Origin: Geomicrobium sp. JCM 19038
GTDB taxonomy: Bacteria > Bacillota > Bacilli > Bacillales > Marinococcaceae
NCBI RefSeq assembly: GCF_000698125.1
Contig: NZ_BAXA01000010.1
Coordinates: forward strand, 1-64,000
DNA length: 64,000 nt
Reading direction: 5' to 3'
Both the position numbers and the translations under genes were made by a program. Positions 18,348 to 26,473 of this stretch are shown piece after piece (position 1 is the first letter of the stretch; every line of letters starts with the position of its first letter). Under the pieces are notes generated by a model that did not search any database, had not been told where the DNA came from, and saw only the letters and a list, made by a program, of their open reading frames with translations.

Positions 18348-19577
18348 ATGAATACAGTCATTCAACAATGGAACGATGAAACGTTAGAAGAATTGCAACA
18401 CATCTATAAACAAATCGACATCGTTTGTGAACAGAATCAAGCAAAAGTGCTTGATGCTTACCAAGTGGAAAGCATCTCAAGCTACCATTTAAATGGTTCA
18501 GACGGTTATGGGTATGACGATGAAGGACGTGACGCTCTCGGTCGCGTTTACGCTCGTATATTCGGAACGGAAGCAGCGATCGTGCGTCCTCAGTTCGTAT
18601 CAGGGACGCACGCCATTACAGCGGCGCTGTTCGGAAACTTACGGCCTGGAGATGAGCTCGTTTATGCAAGTGGAGAACCGTATGCGACGATGAAAGAAGT
18701 TGTAGGTTTAAACGGGGATCAAGCGGGGAATTTCAAACAATACGGGATGACAACAAAAGTCGTGCCGCTTGATGACACAGGTCGTGTAGACGTTGCCTCG
18801 TAAACGATTCGATTACTGCGAAGACGAAATGGGTCGTTCTTCAACGCTCATGTGGGTACGACGATCGCCCGTCAATTTCTATTGAAGAGATGAAGTATCA
18901 GATTGAGTCAATTAAAGCGCGACACGCTCACGTACATATTTTCGTTGATAATTGCTACGGAGAATTTGCGGAAGAACTGGAACCGGGGCACATCGGTGCC
19001 GATTTGTTAGCGGGATCACTCATTAAAAACCCAGGTGGCGGCATTACGAAAACTGGCGGGTACATCGCCGGTAAAGAATCATTCGTCGTACAAGCTCAGC
19101 TCGCCTTGCGGCTCCTGGCATTGGTATGGAAGCCGGAGCGACAGGTGCTTTTCTTCAAGACGCGTACCACGGGCTGTTTATCGCACCGACGGTCGTTGCC
19201 GATGCGATTAAGGCGCCCATTATACAGCTTCGATGCTTGAGAAAGCAGGTTACGAGACGACACCGTCGTCAACGACGAGAAGAACTGACCTCATTCAAGC
19301 GGTTCAGTTTGGAAATGCGGAAGACATGATTTCATTTTGCCAAAGCATTCAACACCATTCTCCAATCGATGCGAAGGCAACGCCGATTCCGGGACCATTA
19401 CCTGGATATGACGGTGACGTTATTATGGCAGCAGGAACGTTTGTGCTCGGAGCGAGCATTGAGTTAAGTGCAGATGGCCCAGTAGCACCGCCATATACGG
19501 CTTACGTGCAAGGTGGATTAACATTCGCACACTGTAAAGTTGCGATTCGAAGAGCGCTACAATCGATGATCAATTAG
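18348..19577 (+). CDS. ynbB: Methionine gamma-lyase family PLP protein YnbB
   Basis: PLP-dependent family (Pfam Met_gamma_lyase, older name aluminium resistance protein), about 410 residues once repaired. Visible: YHLNGSDGYGYDDEGRD, RPQFVSGTHAI, the PLP-lysine region GSLIKNPGGGITKTGGYIAG, and a C-terminus DGPVAPPYTAYVQGGLTF. Three one-base losses break the frame, near 18798, 19097 and 19211; each repaired junction gives a continuous match (VASVNDSITAKTKWVVLQRS; AAARLAAPGIGMEAG; IKGAHYTASMLEKAG). RBS GAAGGAG precedes ATG 18348. Placed before glnR as in B. subtilis. Confidence 0.9.
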
Positions 19578-19581
19578 CTCA

Positions 19582-19598
19582 TGTTAACTTTTTTAACA
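19582..19598 (+). promoter_or_regulatory. GlnR/TnrA box
   Basis: TGTTAACTTTTTTAACA fits TGTNA-N7-TNACA exactly. It lies just upstream of the glnR promoter, as expected for nitrogen autoregulation of glnRA. Confidence 0.85.
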
Positions 19599-19615
19599 TC
19601 ATTTACGGAAAAAAG

Positions 19616-19644
19616 TTGACATGGTAGTACCGATCTCTTAAAAT
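19616..19644 (+). promoter_or_regulatory. glnRA promoter
   Basis: TTGACA (19616-19621), 17-bp spacer, TAAAAT (19639-19644); the GlnR box ends 17 bp upstream of the -35. Confidence 0.8.
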
Positions 19645-19712
19645 AAGTAATATATTCACACAATATAAGACGTAAAGCGGTTCTTTTCTCAGCAGGAGAA
19701 AGGGGGAGCAAC

Positions 19713-20095
19713 ATGGAACAGAGTGAACGATTGCATATGCCTTTGTTCTCCATTCGCATCGTGAAGGAACTAACCGATCTCACCCCAAGACAGATTCGTT
19801 ACTATGAATCTCATGGTTCGTAAAGCCTGCACGTACAGAGGGCAATCAGCGTTTATTTTCATTCGCTGATGTTGACCGGCTACTTGATATTAAGCAATTA
19901 ATTGATCGTGGCGTGAACATGGCAGGCATTAAAGAGATGATGATGGAGCAAGAACAAAAGTACAAGAAAGAGCAAGAAGAGCGTGAAGAACTGAAGAAGC
20001 TTCGCGAACAGATGAAGCGAGAAGCTCTGCATCATCCGAATCAGAAGAAAGCATCGATGATTCAAGGACAACTTTCACACTTCTACAAATCATAG
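19713..20095 (+). CDS. glnR: Glutamine synthetase repressor GlnR (MerR family)
   Basis: MerR-type regulator that represses glnRA when glutamine is abundant. The winged-helix motif [29 protein letters not shown] is recovered by adding one T near 19817; the C-terminal coiled coil ([15 protein letters not shown]) is Lys/Glu rich, and the end [10 protein letters not shown] resembles the GlnR regulatory tail. ATG 19713 follows AAAGGGGG. It shares its promoter with glnA 94 bp downstream. Confidence 0.93.
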
Positions 20096-20101
20096 TGATC
20101 C

Positions 20102-20133
20102 CTTACATCTGAACCCAATCAGGTGTAAGTCAC
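20102..20133 (+). other. glnR-glnA intergenic hairpin
   Basis: TTACATCTGA / TCAGGTGTAA stem (one G-U) with a 6-nt loop and no T run. It may act as a processing or mRNA stability element between the two genes rather than as a terminator. Confidence 0.5.
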
Positions 20134-20188
20134 ATACAGTGAAGCTTTAAGGCTTTGCATTATTAAATGAAAAGGGGAATAAAGACAC

Positions 20189-21536
20189 ATGGCAAAGTAT
20201 ACGCGCGAAGATATTACAAGACTTGCACAAGAAGAAGATGTCGTATTCATCCGTTTACAATTTACAGATCTTCAAGGAACGATCAAGAACGTAGAGATTC
20301 CTGTTGATCAATTAGAGAAAGCCTTAGACAATGAAATGATGTTTGACGGTTCTTCAATTGAAGGTTTCGTACGTATTGAAGAGTCAGACATGTACCTATA
20401 CCCAGATCTTGATACGTGGGTTGTATTCCCTTGGACGCCAGATAAAGGCAAAGTCGCACGCTTAATTTGTGACATTTACGAGCCAAGCGAGCCAGGCGAA
20501 GCACCAACACCATTTGCAGGCGACCCGCGCGGCATTTTGAAGCGAGTACTTAAAGAAGCTGAAGAAATGGGCTTCACCGACTTCAACATTGGACCAGAGC
20601 CAGAATTCTTCCTTTTCAAGAACGACGAAAAAGGCGAACCAACAATGGAACTAAACGACAAAGGTGGTTACTTCGACCTTGCACCAACGGACTTAGGCGA
20701 AAACTGCCGTCGTGACATCGTTCTTGAACTCATGAAAATGGACTTCGAAATTGAAGCATCTCACCATGAGGTAGCGCCAGGACAACACGAAATTGACTTC
20801 AAATACGCCGATGCGATCACAACATGTGATAACATCCAAACGTTTAAATTAGCCGTTAAGACAATTGCTAGAAAGCACGGTCTTCACGCGACATTCATGC
20901 CAAAACCACTCTTTGGTGTGAACGGTTCAGGAATGCACTGTAACATGTCCCTATTCAAAGGCGACAAGAACGCATTCTACGACGAAAGCACAAAGTCTCA
21001 GCTTAGCGAAACAGCAATGCATTTCCTAGCTGGAATCTTAGACCATGCGAAAGCATTTACAGCGATCACAAACCCAATCGTTAACTCGTACAAGCGACTT
21101 GTACCTGGTTACGAAGCACCGGTTTACATCGCTTGGTCACTTAGAAACCGTAGCCCACTCGTACGAATTCCATCTTCACGTAAGGCGAGCACGCGTATTG
21201 AAGTACGTAGCCCAGACCCAGCAGCGAACCCATACCTTGCGATGGCAGCGCTTCTTGCATCTGGTCTTGACGGAATCAAGCGTAAGCTTCAAGCTCCTGA
21301 AGAAACAGACCGCAACATCTACATCATGAGCGAAGAAGAGTTACAAGAAGAAGGAATCGAAGCTCTACCAGGCAGCCTCAAAGGTGCGGTAGACGAACTC
21401 AAAGCTGACAAAGTCCTCGTAGAAGCTCGGTGAACACGCAATGGAACACTTTGTTGAAGCAAAAGAGATCGAATGGGATATGTTCCGCACGCAAGTGCAC
21501 CCGTGGGAGCGCGAGCAGTATATGAGTTCTTACTAA
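20189..21536 (+). CDS. glnA: Glutamine synthetase, type I
   Basis: ATP-dependent synthesis of glutamine from glutamate and ammonia; the feedback-inhibited enzyme also controls GlnR and TnrA in Bacillus. Hallmarks: [44 protein letters not shown] and [12 protein letters not shown]. The last 36 codons are in another frame: adding one base near 21428 gives [20 protein letters not shown] and the usual end EREQYMSSY at 21536. 448 residues after repair. RBS AAAAGGGG. Confidence 0.95.
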
Positions 21537-21544
21537 GAGCCGAT

Positions 21545-21578
21545 ACCCCTAGAGCCGTATGGCTTTGGGGGTTTTTGT
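21545..21578 (+). terminator. Terminator after glnA
   Basis: CCCCTAGAGCC / GGCTTTGGGG hairpin followed by GTTTTTG. The prophage begins after it. Confidence 0.8.
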
Positions 21579-21655
21579 ATTGAATGAATAATGCTTAACA
21601 ATCATCACACCCACCGATGTACCCACCAAACACCCACCGATTTTCTCAAAAAAAA

Positions 21656-22795
21656 TTAATAATTAATTTCTTTTAAGTGATTTTCAAAATTAGCCTTTGA
21701 TTCATTCTCAATCTTCTTGCTCACGTGAGAATATACATCTGCTGTAATTGACATGCTCCCATGACCTAAACGTTCCTGTATATACTTCATACTGTTTCCA
21801 GCTTCTAACTGCAATACTGCATGAGTATGTCTTAAGGAGTGAATGGGGAGAGCAGGAAGATCTAACTTTTTTAATATCCTTGAAAAAGAATTGAATAAAG
21901 TAGACTTCGGTAAAAAGTTTCCGTCATTCCTCGATAAAACTAAATCCAAATGATGATAATAACTTTCATTAAGAGCTAATTTGTTTTGGTTTTGGTAGCT
22001 TCTGTGAAACCGTAAATCGTTAATTAAACCGTTGCTTATTGTAATTACCCTATTGGATTTGAATGTTTTGGTATCTCCAAACAGTTCATCTTCGTTTTCC
22101 GCCGAAAAATCTAAGGTTTTGTTAATAGAAATCGTACCATTATTTAAATCAACATCCTTCCACTGAATGGCGGCAGCTTCTCCTTTTCTCATACCAGTTT
22201 CGATAATGGTTTTATAAAAGATCCAATAAATATAATCGTATTTGTAAGCTTCTTTTAGAAAAGGACTTATATCCGAGCTATCTAGAAACTTTAATTTCTT
22301 CTCTTTTGTTCTTCCTTTGATTGTTACGCCCACACAAGGATTGTATTTGAGTTGCTTAAGATCAACAGCTTTCTTCATCGCATTGAACATCACACTGTGT
22401 ACAATTTCAATTGTTCTCTTGCTATATCCTTGAGAATCCATATGGTCAATTAAAGCTTGATGCTTTTTAGGAGTGTATTTATCAATAGTTATATCTTTAA
22501 AAAACGGTAGGATATGTTTTTGTACAGCGTTTTTATCGGAAAGATATGTGTTTTTCCTAACTACGTCTTTTCTGTGCGTATCCAACCAGTCTATTAGGTA
22601 TTGTTTTAAAGATTCCTTTGTCTCGATGACACCGTCAAGTAATGTTTGCTCGTGTTCTTTCGAAACGTGTTTAGCCTCTGCTTTTGTCTTAAATCCTCGT
22701 CTTGACGCTTCTTTTCTTTTGTTTGTTATCGGATCCTTGTATGTTATTCTGTATTCCCATTTTTTATCATCGTGCTGTCTAAAGCTTACTCCCAT
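21656..22795 (-). CDS. int: Prophage integrase (tyrosine recombinase)
   Basis: Catalyses prophage integration and, with an excisionase, excision. An arm-binding N-terminus (WEYRITYKDPITNKRKEASRRGF), core-binding domain, and catalytic residues Arg in ETGMRKGEAAA, HxxR in HSLRHTH, His in LGHGS and Tyr in ADVYSHVS are visible. ATG 22795 is chosen because AAGGAGGG precedes it; 16 in-frame upstream codons lack this. The start almost touches the ImmA stop, so int is probably co-translated with the repressor-ImmA unit. It is the left-most prophage gene, next to glnA. Confidence 0.93.
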   Translation of the reverse strand: MGVSFRQHDDKKWEYRITYKDPITNKRKEASRRGFKTKAEAKHVSKEHEQTLLDGVIETKESLKQYLIDWLDTHRKDVVRKNTYLSDKNAVQKHILPFFKDITIDKYTPKKHQALIDHMDSQGYSKRTIEIVHSVMFNAMKKAVDLKQLKYNPCVGVTIKGRTKEKKLKFLDSSDISPFLKEAYKYDYIYWIFYKTIIETGMRKGEAAAIQWKDVDLNNGTISINKTLDFSAENEDELFGDTKTFKSNRVITISNGLINDLRFHRSYQNQNKLALNESYYHHLDLVLSRNDGNFLPKSTLFNSFSRILKKLDLPALPIHSLRHTHAVLQLEAGNSMKYIQERLGHGSMSITADVYSHVSKKIENESKANFENHLKEINY

Positions 22796-22796
22796 A

Positions 22797-23217
22797 TTAA
22801 AACCCTCCTTCAAACATTTTGATTGAATATTCCGGTATTGCATAATCGTCTATAGCATCACCTATAGATAACTGATTCAACTCTTCCGATTTAGACAATA
22901 GAGACAGTGCAAAATAATTAGCTTCATTTTCAATTTTATCGGTAGAGTGAAGAGTGAACTTTTTAAAAAGAAGTATTTACGTTAGGGCTGAGTACAGCGT
23001 GCCCTAACTCATGTGCGCAAATAAATAATTGTTGTTCTTCTGTCGCAGTCTCATTGATGTGAATAAATTTAATTCTAAAGTGTTTACTGTAGTATCCTTT
23101 GATACTACCCAGCGGTTCATAAATCACATGAATGTTCATGGCCTTGGCTAATTTAAAAGGGCAAGTAGTTTTATGCTTGTTAATTAATTGTTCAATCTTA
23201 TGATAAACATGTAGCAC
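22797..23217 (-). CDS. ImmA/IrrE-family metallopeptidase
   Basis: Zinc peptidase that in related elements cleaves the neighbouring repressor after DNA damage. The HExxH motif is HELGH in FICAHELGHAVLSPNVNT. A frame error in the T/A run near 22965 separates it from its C-terminal half (STDKIENEANYFALSLL..., ending MFEGGF), which holds the third-ligand ENEAN region. GTG 23217 follows an AAGGAG-type RBS, 5 bp after the repressor stop. Position between repressor and int supports the role. Confidence 0.85.
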
Positions 23218-23222
23218 TCACC

Positions 23223-23659
23223 TCACTCCTTCTTATATTTATTTGGGGTGAATTTTTCTTTAGAGTTTCTCTTAGCTAACCTTAAAGCGTTTTCTAAAGA
23301 AGAAATCATTAACTCTTTATCCTCTTCACTTCTATCATCGGCATCCTTGCCATCAAATGCAGCATAACTATTTTGACTTTAATCCCTTTAAAATATTTTC
23401 CAGTTTCTTTTTGTATATCTTTTTCATCTTTTCTAGTTAACCCATCGCTTTCTTCTACCATTTCTTCTAAACGATCTGCAGATATACCTAATCCTCTACA
23501 AACTTTAAAAACATTATCTACTGAAGCATTACCAACCCCTCTTTCTAGCATTGACCTTAAAGTCGTATAAGGCATGTTGATATGTTCTGCGAAGGCTCTC
23601 AAGCTCTTAAATTGCTTTGAAATCAGGTCTCTGATTATCTCGGTTCTTTTGTCATTCAT
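23223..23659 (-). CDS. Prophage repressor (XRE/Cro-CI type)
   Basis: Lysogeny repressor candidate. Helix-turn-helix in FKSLRAFAEHINMPYTTLRSMLERGVGNASVDNVFKVCRGLGIS. One base is missing near 23372; adding an A gives the usual tail NSYAAFDGKDADDRSEEDKE followed by SLENALRLAKRNSKEKFTP. ATG 23659 with AAAGGAG. It is transcribed leftward from a promoter region containing several operators and is followed by its probable protease ImmA. Confidence 0.88.
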
Positions 23660-23735
23660 AAGTAATACTCCTTTCGGAACTAAGTTATTTATATTGTATT
23701 CGAATTATGTACGATATTTCGTATTTTATACTTTT

Positions 23736-23763
23736 ATTATACCTAACTTCATCTAAATGTAAA
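23736..23763 (-). promoter_or_regulatory. Leftward (repressor) promoter
   Basis: On the minus strand TTTACA (23763-23758), 16-bp spacer, TATAAT (23741-23736). It is flanked by operator O2 upstream and O1 downstream. Confidence 0.65.
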
Positions 23764-23813
23764 CACGAATTTACGAAAAATCGTAAAAAATATACGGAAT
23801 TTCATAAATATCG

Positions 23814-23842
23814 TTGACTTTGGTCGAAATTGCGTATATTAT
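23814..23842 (+). promoter_or_regulatory. Rightward (early) promoter
   Basis: TTGACT (23814-23819), 17-bp spacer, TATTAT (23837-23842), driving the early genes; operator O4 overlaps the spacer and the -10. Confidence 0.75.
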
Positions 23843-23894
23843 TGCAACAAGAAATGAACGAAATTGAGTATATTACAGAAGGAGGTGAACGACT

Positions 23895-24131
23895 TTGCGT
23901 AGCAATCTTAAGTTCGAAATGAAAGAAAGGAATATAAAAACCAAACAGTTGGCAGAATTTTTAGAAGTTAGGTACGCGACTGTACTAGACAAAATAAATG
24001 GTCATTATGATTTCTCGTATAAAGAATGCGTTCAAATTAAGCGTAAGTTTTTTCCAGGCATGTCTATGGAGTATCTCTTTGCACTCGATTCTGATGAAGA
24101 TGAATTGTGCCATAACGTTAAGGAGGCGTGA
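23895..24131 (+). CDS. Cro-like HTH protein
   Basis: First gene of the early operon, 78 residues, starting at TTG 23895 after GAAGGAGGTG. KTKQLAEFLEVRYATVLDKINGHYDFSYKECVQIKRKFF has the layout of an XRE-type helix-turn-helix. Position opposite the repressor suggests a Cro-type role; this is inferred. Confidence 0.7.
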   Translation: MRSNLKFEMKERNIKTKQLAEFLEVRYATVLDKINGHYDFSYKECVQIKRKFFPGMSMEYLFALDSDEDELCHNVKEA

Positions 24132-24133
24132 AA

Positions 24134-24409
24134 ATGATTGAGGTGCAGATTGATGAAAAAGCAATAAAACTCATTTACGAAGACAAAATTGCTGAAGCAC
24201 TGAAAGATTTAGACCGAGAACACATCTTTTGGGACAGCAAAGAACTACAAAGAAGAACGTGTATGAGTTGGAACACCCTTCAGGAATACTTTTTTCATGA
24301 TCCTAGTTTCCCTAAAACAAAGCTTGGCGGAAAGTGGTACTTTCCGGTGGAAGAAACAAAGTCGTTTTTAAAAAATTGGCTCGCAGAACAGCGAGGGGTT
24401 AACTCATGA
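24134..24409 (+). CDS. DUF771-type DNA-binding protein (excisionase-like)
   Basis: 91 residues. FWDSKELQRRTCMSWNTLQEYFFHDPSFPKTKLGGKWYFPVEE resembles the DUF771/winged-helix family often found early in Firmicutes phages and proposed to act like excisionases. ATG 24134 has AAGGAGG 7 bp upstream. Confidence 0.65.
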   Translation: MIEVQIDEKAIKLIYEDKIAEALKDLDREHIFWDSKELQRRTCMSWNTLQEYFFHDPSFPKTKLGGKWYFPVEETKSFLKNWLAEQRGVNS

Positions 24410-24495
24410 ATCAAACCCCACACACCGACCAAGAACGAGCCATCATCCACACGGCTTACATTGTCTTGATTGTCTGTATTCTTTTATTAAGTTGA
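24406..24495 (+). CDS. Very small membrane peptide (29 aa)
   Basis: MNQTPHTDQERAIIHTAYIVL... starts by ATGA overlap with the previous stop and ends in a hydrophobic stretch (IVLIVCILLLS). It fits the tightly packed operon, but no family is recognised. Confidence 0.45.
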   Translation: MNQTPHTDQERAIIHTAYIVLIVCILLLS

Positions 24496-24510
24496 AGGAG
24501 GTGAGGTTGG

Positions 24511-24687
24511 ATGGTTAGAAAAAAGAAAAGGTTAATGTATCCGGCATATTGCGATACATGTGACAAGGAACCAGATGTTGAAAAGAAAGGTACATGGGAT
24601 GTAGTTACATTAGATTGTTCTTGCGGTGGTCGAGTGAAGATTGACTTTACGAAACCTTATTATGAGGAGGTGAGATTAGATGGATAA
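24511..24687 (+). CDS. Small zinc-ribbon-like protein (58 aa)
   Basis: Contains CDTCDKE near the start and CSCGG about 25 residues later, a probable zinc knuckle. RBS GAAGGAGGTGAGG precedes ATG 24511. Unknown function. Confidence 0.55.
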   Translation: MVRKKKRLMYPAYCDTCDKEPDVEKKGTWDVVTLDCSCGGRVKIDFTKPYYEEVRLDG

Positions 24688-24811
24688 CCCGTTCGGAAAA
24701 CTCATGATGACATTTAATAATGCTGTAGATCACGTTATGAAAAACGGAATGCCTGAGAAGCCACATAGTGAACTAGAAAAACTAGTCAAAAATGAAGCTT
24801 CCCAGCGATAA
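24680..24811 (+). CDS. Small early protein (43 aa)
   Basis: MDNPFGKLMMTFNNAVDHVM..., overlapping the previous gene by 8 bp, with GAGGAGGTGAG upstream. Not recognised. Confidence 0.45.
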   Translation: MDNPFGKLMMTFNNAVDHVMKNGMPEKPHSELEKLVKNEASQR

Positions 24812-24868
24812 AAAAGTAAGAATTACCATTATAGAGGTGGAGTTGTTGGTAATTTAGATACTAGTCGA

Positions 24869-25111
24869 ATGAAGTATGAAAGGGATTTAGTTGAGGTCTT
24901 TAAGGATGTTGCACATGCAATTGACCGGGAAGTAGATGTGGTTCTTTCTAAAACAAAAGAAAATAACCAAACGTATCGCACAGCAAAACATGAACTTAGG
25001 AGCTTATATGCGTTGTCTATGAGCCTTCCGGTAAATCACAGAAATTTTATCATTGAACAAGCTATAAGCAAATTAAACGAAGAAATGAGGAGTCTAGAAA
25101 TAAAAAAGTGA
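24869..25111 (+). CDS. Early protein of unknown function (80 aa)
   Basis: Helical, charged protein (YERDLVEVFKDVAHAIDREVDVVL...). The ATG at 24869 has no good RBS. A TTG about 25 bp upstream follows GAGGTGGAG and would join in frame if one A were missing near 24853, giving an eight-residue longer N-terminus. Not recognised. Confidence 0.5.
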   Translation: MKYERDLVEVFKDVAHAIDREVDVVLSKTKENNQTYRTAKHELRSLYALSMSLPVNHRNFIIEQAISKLNEEMRSLEIKK

Positions 25112-25121
25112 ACTAACGTCT

Positions 25122-25140
25122 AGTCAGTAGGTGGCTGACT
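25122..25140. repeat. Short palindromic hairpin at edge of intron island
   Basis: AGTCAG (25122-25127) and CTGACT (25135-25140) with a 7-nt loop, at the end of the minus-strand island distal to the intron core. No T run. It resembles the end palindromes of IS200/IS605-type elements, but this is only a resemblance. Confidence 0.4.
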
Positions 25141-25431
25141 GGAAGCAAGTAGCATCATGGGATAAAGAGTGGAAAGGCTTTACCGATGCCTTTGAGGGCT
25201 TTGTGAGTTTCGGCGAGTAATTTACGGTTTTCAAATGCGAATTTAAGTCCTGAATTTTTAACTGCTTCATCATCTCCCAATTTTAAGGTGTTCACAATGC
25301 CAGAAGTATCAGTATCAACTCCTCTAGAAATTGGGTTGAGGGTTAGATTAAGAGTTTCAGTAGTTGCAAGATCGCCTAACTTCAAAGTTGTTATCGCACA
25401 GGCTTTTTATCCCATGCTTCTACTTGTTTCC
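25141..25431. repeat. 29-bp imperfect inverted repeats
   Basis: 25141-25169 and the reverse complement of 25403-25431 match at 25 of 29 positions (common core CAAGTAG...CATGGGATAAA). The right copy overlaps the 3' end of the group I intron core, so the left copy looks like a second intron 3' end facing the other way. Confidence 0.7.
25155..25385 (-). CDS. Unassigned ORF downstream of the intron core
   Basis: 76 residues (MKLGDLATTETLNLTLNPIS...) on the minus strand directly after the group I core. Its composition looks protein-like, but its last residues run into the left inverted repeat, it begins with TTG without a clear RBS, and no family is recognised. It could be an exon remnant or a small cargo ORF. 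Confidence 0.3.
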   Translation of the reverse strand: MKLGDLATTETLNLTLNPISRGVDTDTSGIVNTLKLGDDEAVKNSGLKFAFENRKLLAETHKALKGIGKAFPLFIP

Positions 25432-25695
25432 AAGTAGTTCAGCATACCTCTTCATCCTTAAAGGATGTCGGACGCTCGTGGACAGGTTATCGGTATACCG
25501 TCCTCACTGTCTATGCGTTGCACCTTCCAAGCTACGATTAAAGTAATTCACTTGGCTTGGCTCACGGTATCCGTATCAAATGACTTAGGGTTCCCGTGAA
25601 TTCATCCGATTTTCACTTATGGATTACTCCACAAGGCGGCAAGTTCCACTAGTTCTATAGTTCGACAAAACATGAGTAATTCCTCCAAGGAAATA
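25415..25695 (-). ncRNA. Group IA self-splicing intron core
   Basis: Read on the minus strand, all core helices can be drawn: outer stem GGAATTACTC/GAGTAATCC (25683-25674 with 25629-25621); P3 TCGGATG (25609-25603) with CGTCCGA (25474-25468); P4 CACGG (25598-25594) with CCGTG (25567-25563); P6 CCAAGC (25560-25555) with GCTTGG (25532-25527); P7 GCATA (25516-25512) with TATGC (25446-25442); P8 CATCC/GGATG (25467-25453); and P9 with a GAAA tetraloop (25437-25420). An extra stem between P7 and P3 (GGAC/GTCC) fits subgroup IA. The splice sites are not fixed. It is antisense to the surrounding early genes. Confidence 0.8.
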
Positions 25696-25713
25696 ATATA
25701 AGGAGCTGTAGCA

Positions 25714-26103
25714 ATGAACCAACCTCTCGAATTAACACTTGAGATGGCGCAAGACTATAAAACTCTGAAAAAAGAACTAACCGCAAAGAAGCTTAACGTA
25801 CAAAACGAGTTGCTTCATATGTATGCAAACGAACAGGTTGGACAAGCGTTAGGAAGCTTAAACTTTTACAGCTTTGCTGAGTTAGTTGTGGTTGATGATT
25901 ACAAACTGGTACTCACGAATGAACAAAAGGTACGACAGTATTACGCCGAACTGAAGAAGTCAGTGAAGATTAATCCACGGAATAGCATGAACCGCATGAA
26001 GATCCTTGCGACAGAGGAAGTACTGAGAATGTTGGAGCTGGAAGACATATTAACTGAAGGAGGTGAGGGTGTTGGACAAGGACAAACTGATGGCATTTCT
26101 TGA
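25714..26103 (+). CDS. Early phage protein of unknown function (129 aa)
   Basis: MNQPLELTLEMAQDYKTLKKEL... helical, with a C-terminal run of leucine-rich helix (MKILATEEVLRMLELEDIL) and a Gly-rich end that overlaps the next gene by about 32 bp. RBS AAGGAG precedes ATG 25714, the first gene after the intron island. Not recognised. Confidence 0.6.
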   Translation: MNQPLELTLEMAQDYKTLKKELTAKKLNVQNELLHMYANEQVGQALGSLNFYSFAELVVVDDYKLVLTNEQKVRQYYAELKKSVKINPRNSMNRMKILATEEVLRMLELEDILTEGGEGVGQGQTDGIS

Positions 26104-26230
26104 ATCAGAAGAGTCACGAATTGACGAACAAATCAACAATGCAAAGAACGCTGAATTGGTGAACATGTTACGTGGTGGTTTAATGACACTTGGAAAAGTA
26201 ATTGATTACGTTGAAAAGGAGAGTGATTAA
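26072..26230 (+). CDS. Small phage protein (52 aa)
   Basis: TTG start with GGAGGTGAG upstream; MDKDKLMAFLESEESRIDEQ..., ends GKVIDYVEKESD and abuts the next ATG. Missed by length filters; not recognised. Confidence 0.5.
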   Translation: MDKDKLMAFLESEESRIDEQINNAKNAELVNMLRGGLMTLGKVIDYVEKESD

Positions 26231-26473
26231 ATGAAATTTGAAGAGAATGTAACTCTTTATTTAGGTGAAGGTTGGCTAATGGCTTTAGAGATTACTGAAG
26301 TTTCACCTACTGAACATGATGAGGTAAATGATATTGCGATCGCTGGGTCACTTGTCAATGAGAAAACAGGTCAAGAACTCCATATAGGTCTAAATGAAGA
26401 TGACGAACAAGATCTAGAAAACCTCGTTGCAAAGTTTAATAGCATCAAAGGGAATTATAGAAAAGGAGAGTGA
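26231..26473 (+). CDS. Phage protein of unknown function (80 aa)
   Basis: Acidic small protein (MKFEENVTLYLGEGWLMALE...). ATG follows GGAGAGTGATTAA; 4-bp overlap with the next gene. Not recognised. Confidence 0.55.
   Translation: MKFEENVTLYLGEGWLMALEITEVSPTEHDEVNDIAIAGSLVNEKTGQELHIGLNEDDEQDLENLVAKFNSIKGNYRKGE

Larger units (their letters stand above)
23710..23870. promoter_or_regulatory. Five prophage operators
   Basis: 14-bp inverted repeats of the form TACGA-N4-TCGTA: O1 23710-23723 (TACGATATTTCGTA, one mismatch-free palindrome), O2 23772-23785 (TACGAAAAATCGTA), and weaker O3 23793-23806 (TACGGAATTTCATA), O4 23823-23836 (GTCGAAATTGCGTA) and O5 23857-23870 (AACGAAATTGAGTA). They span both divergent promoters; O4 lies between -35 and -10 of the rightward promoter. 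Confidence 0.75.

Noticed and set aside
18348-19577. ynbB as a pseudogene
   Set aside because: All three breaks are one-base losses with continuous similarity on both sides, as in the surrounding essential genes.
25155-25240. Plus-strand frame reading WKQVASWDKEWKGFTDAFEG
   Set aside because: It comes from the left inverted repeat, which is the intron P9 region in reverse; the similar reading WKQVEAWDKK in the other copy is the intron itself, so neither is a reliable gene.
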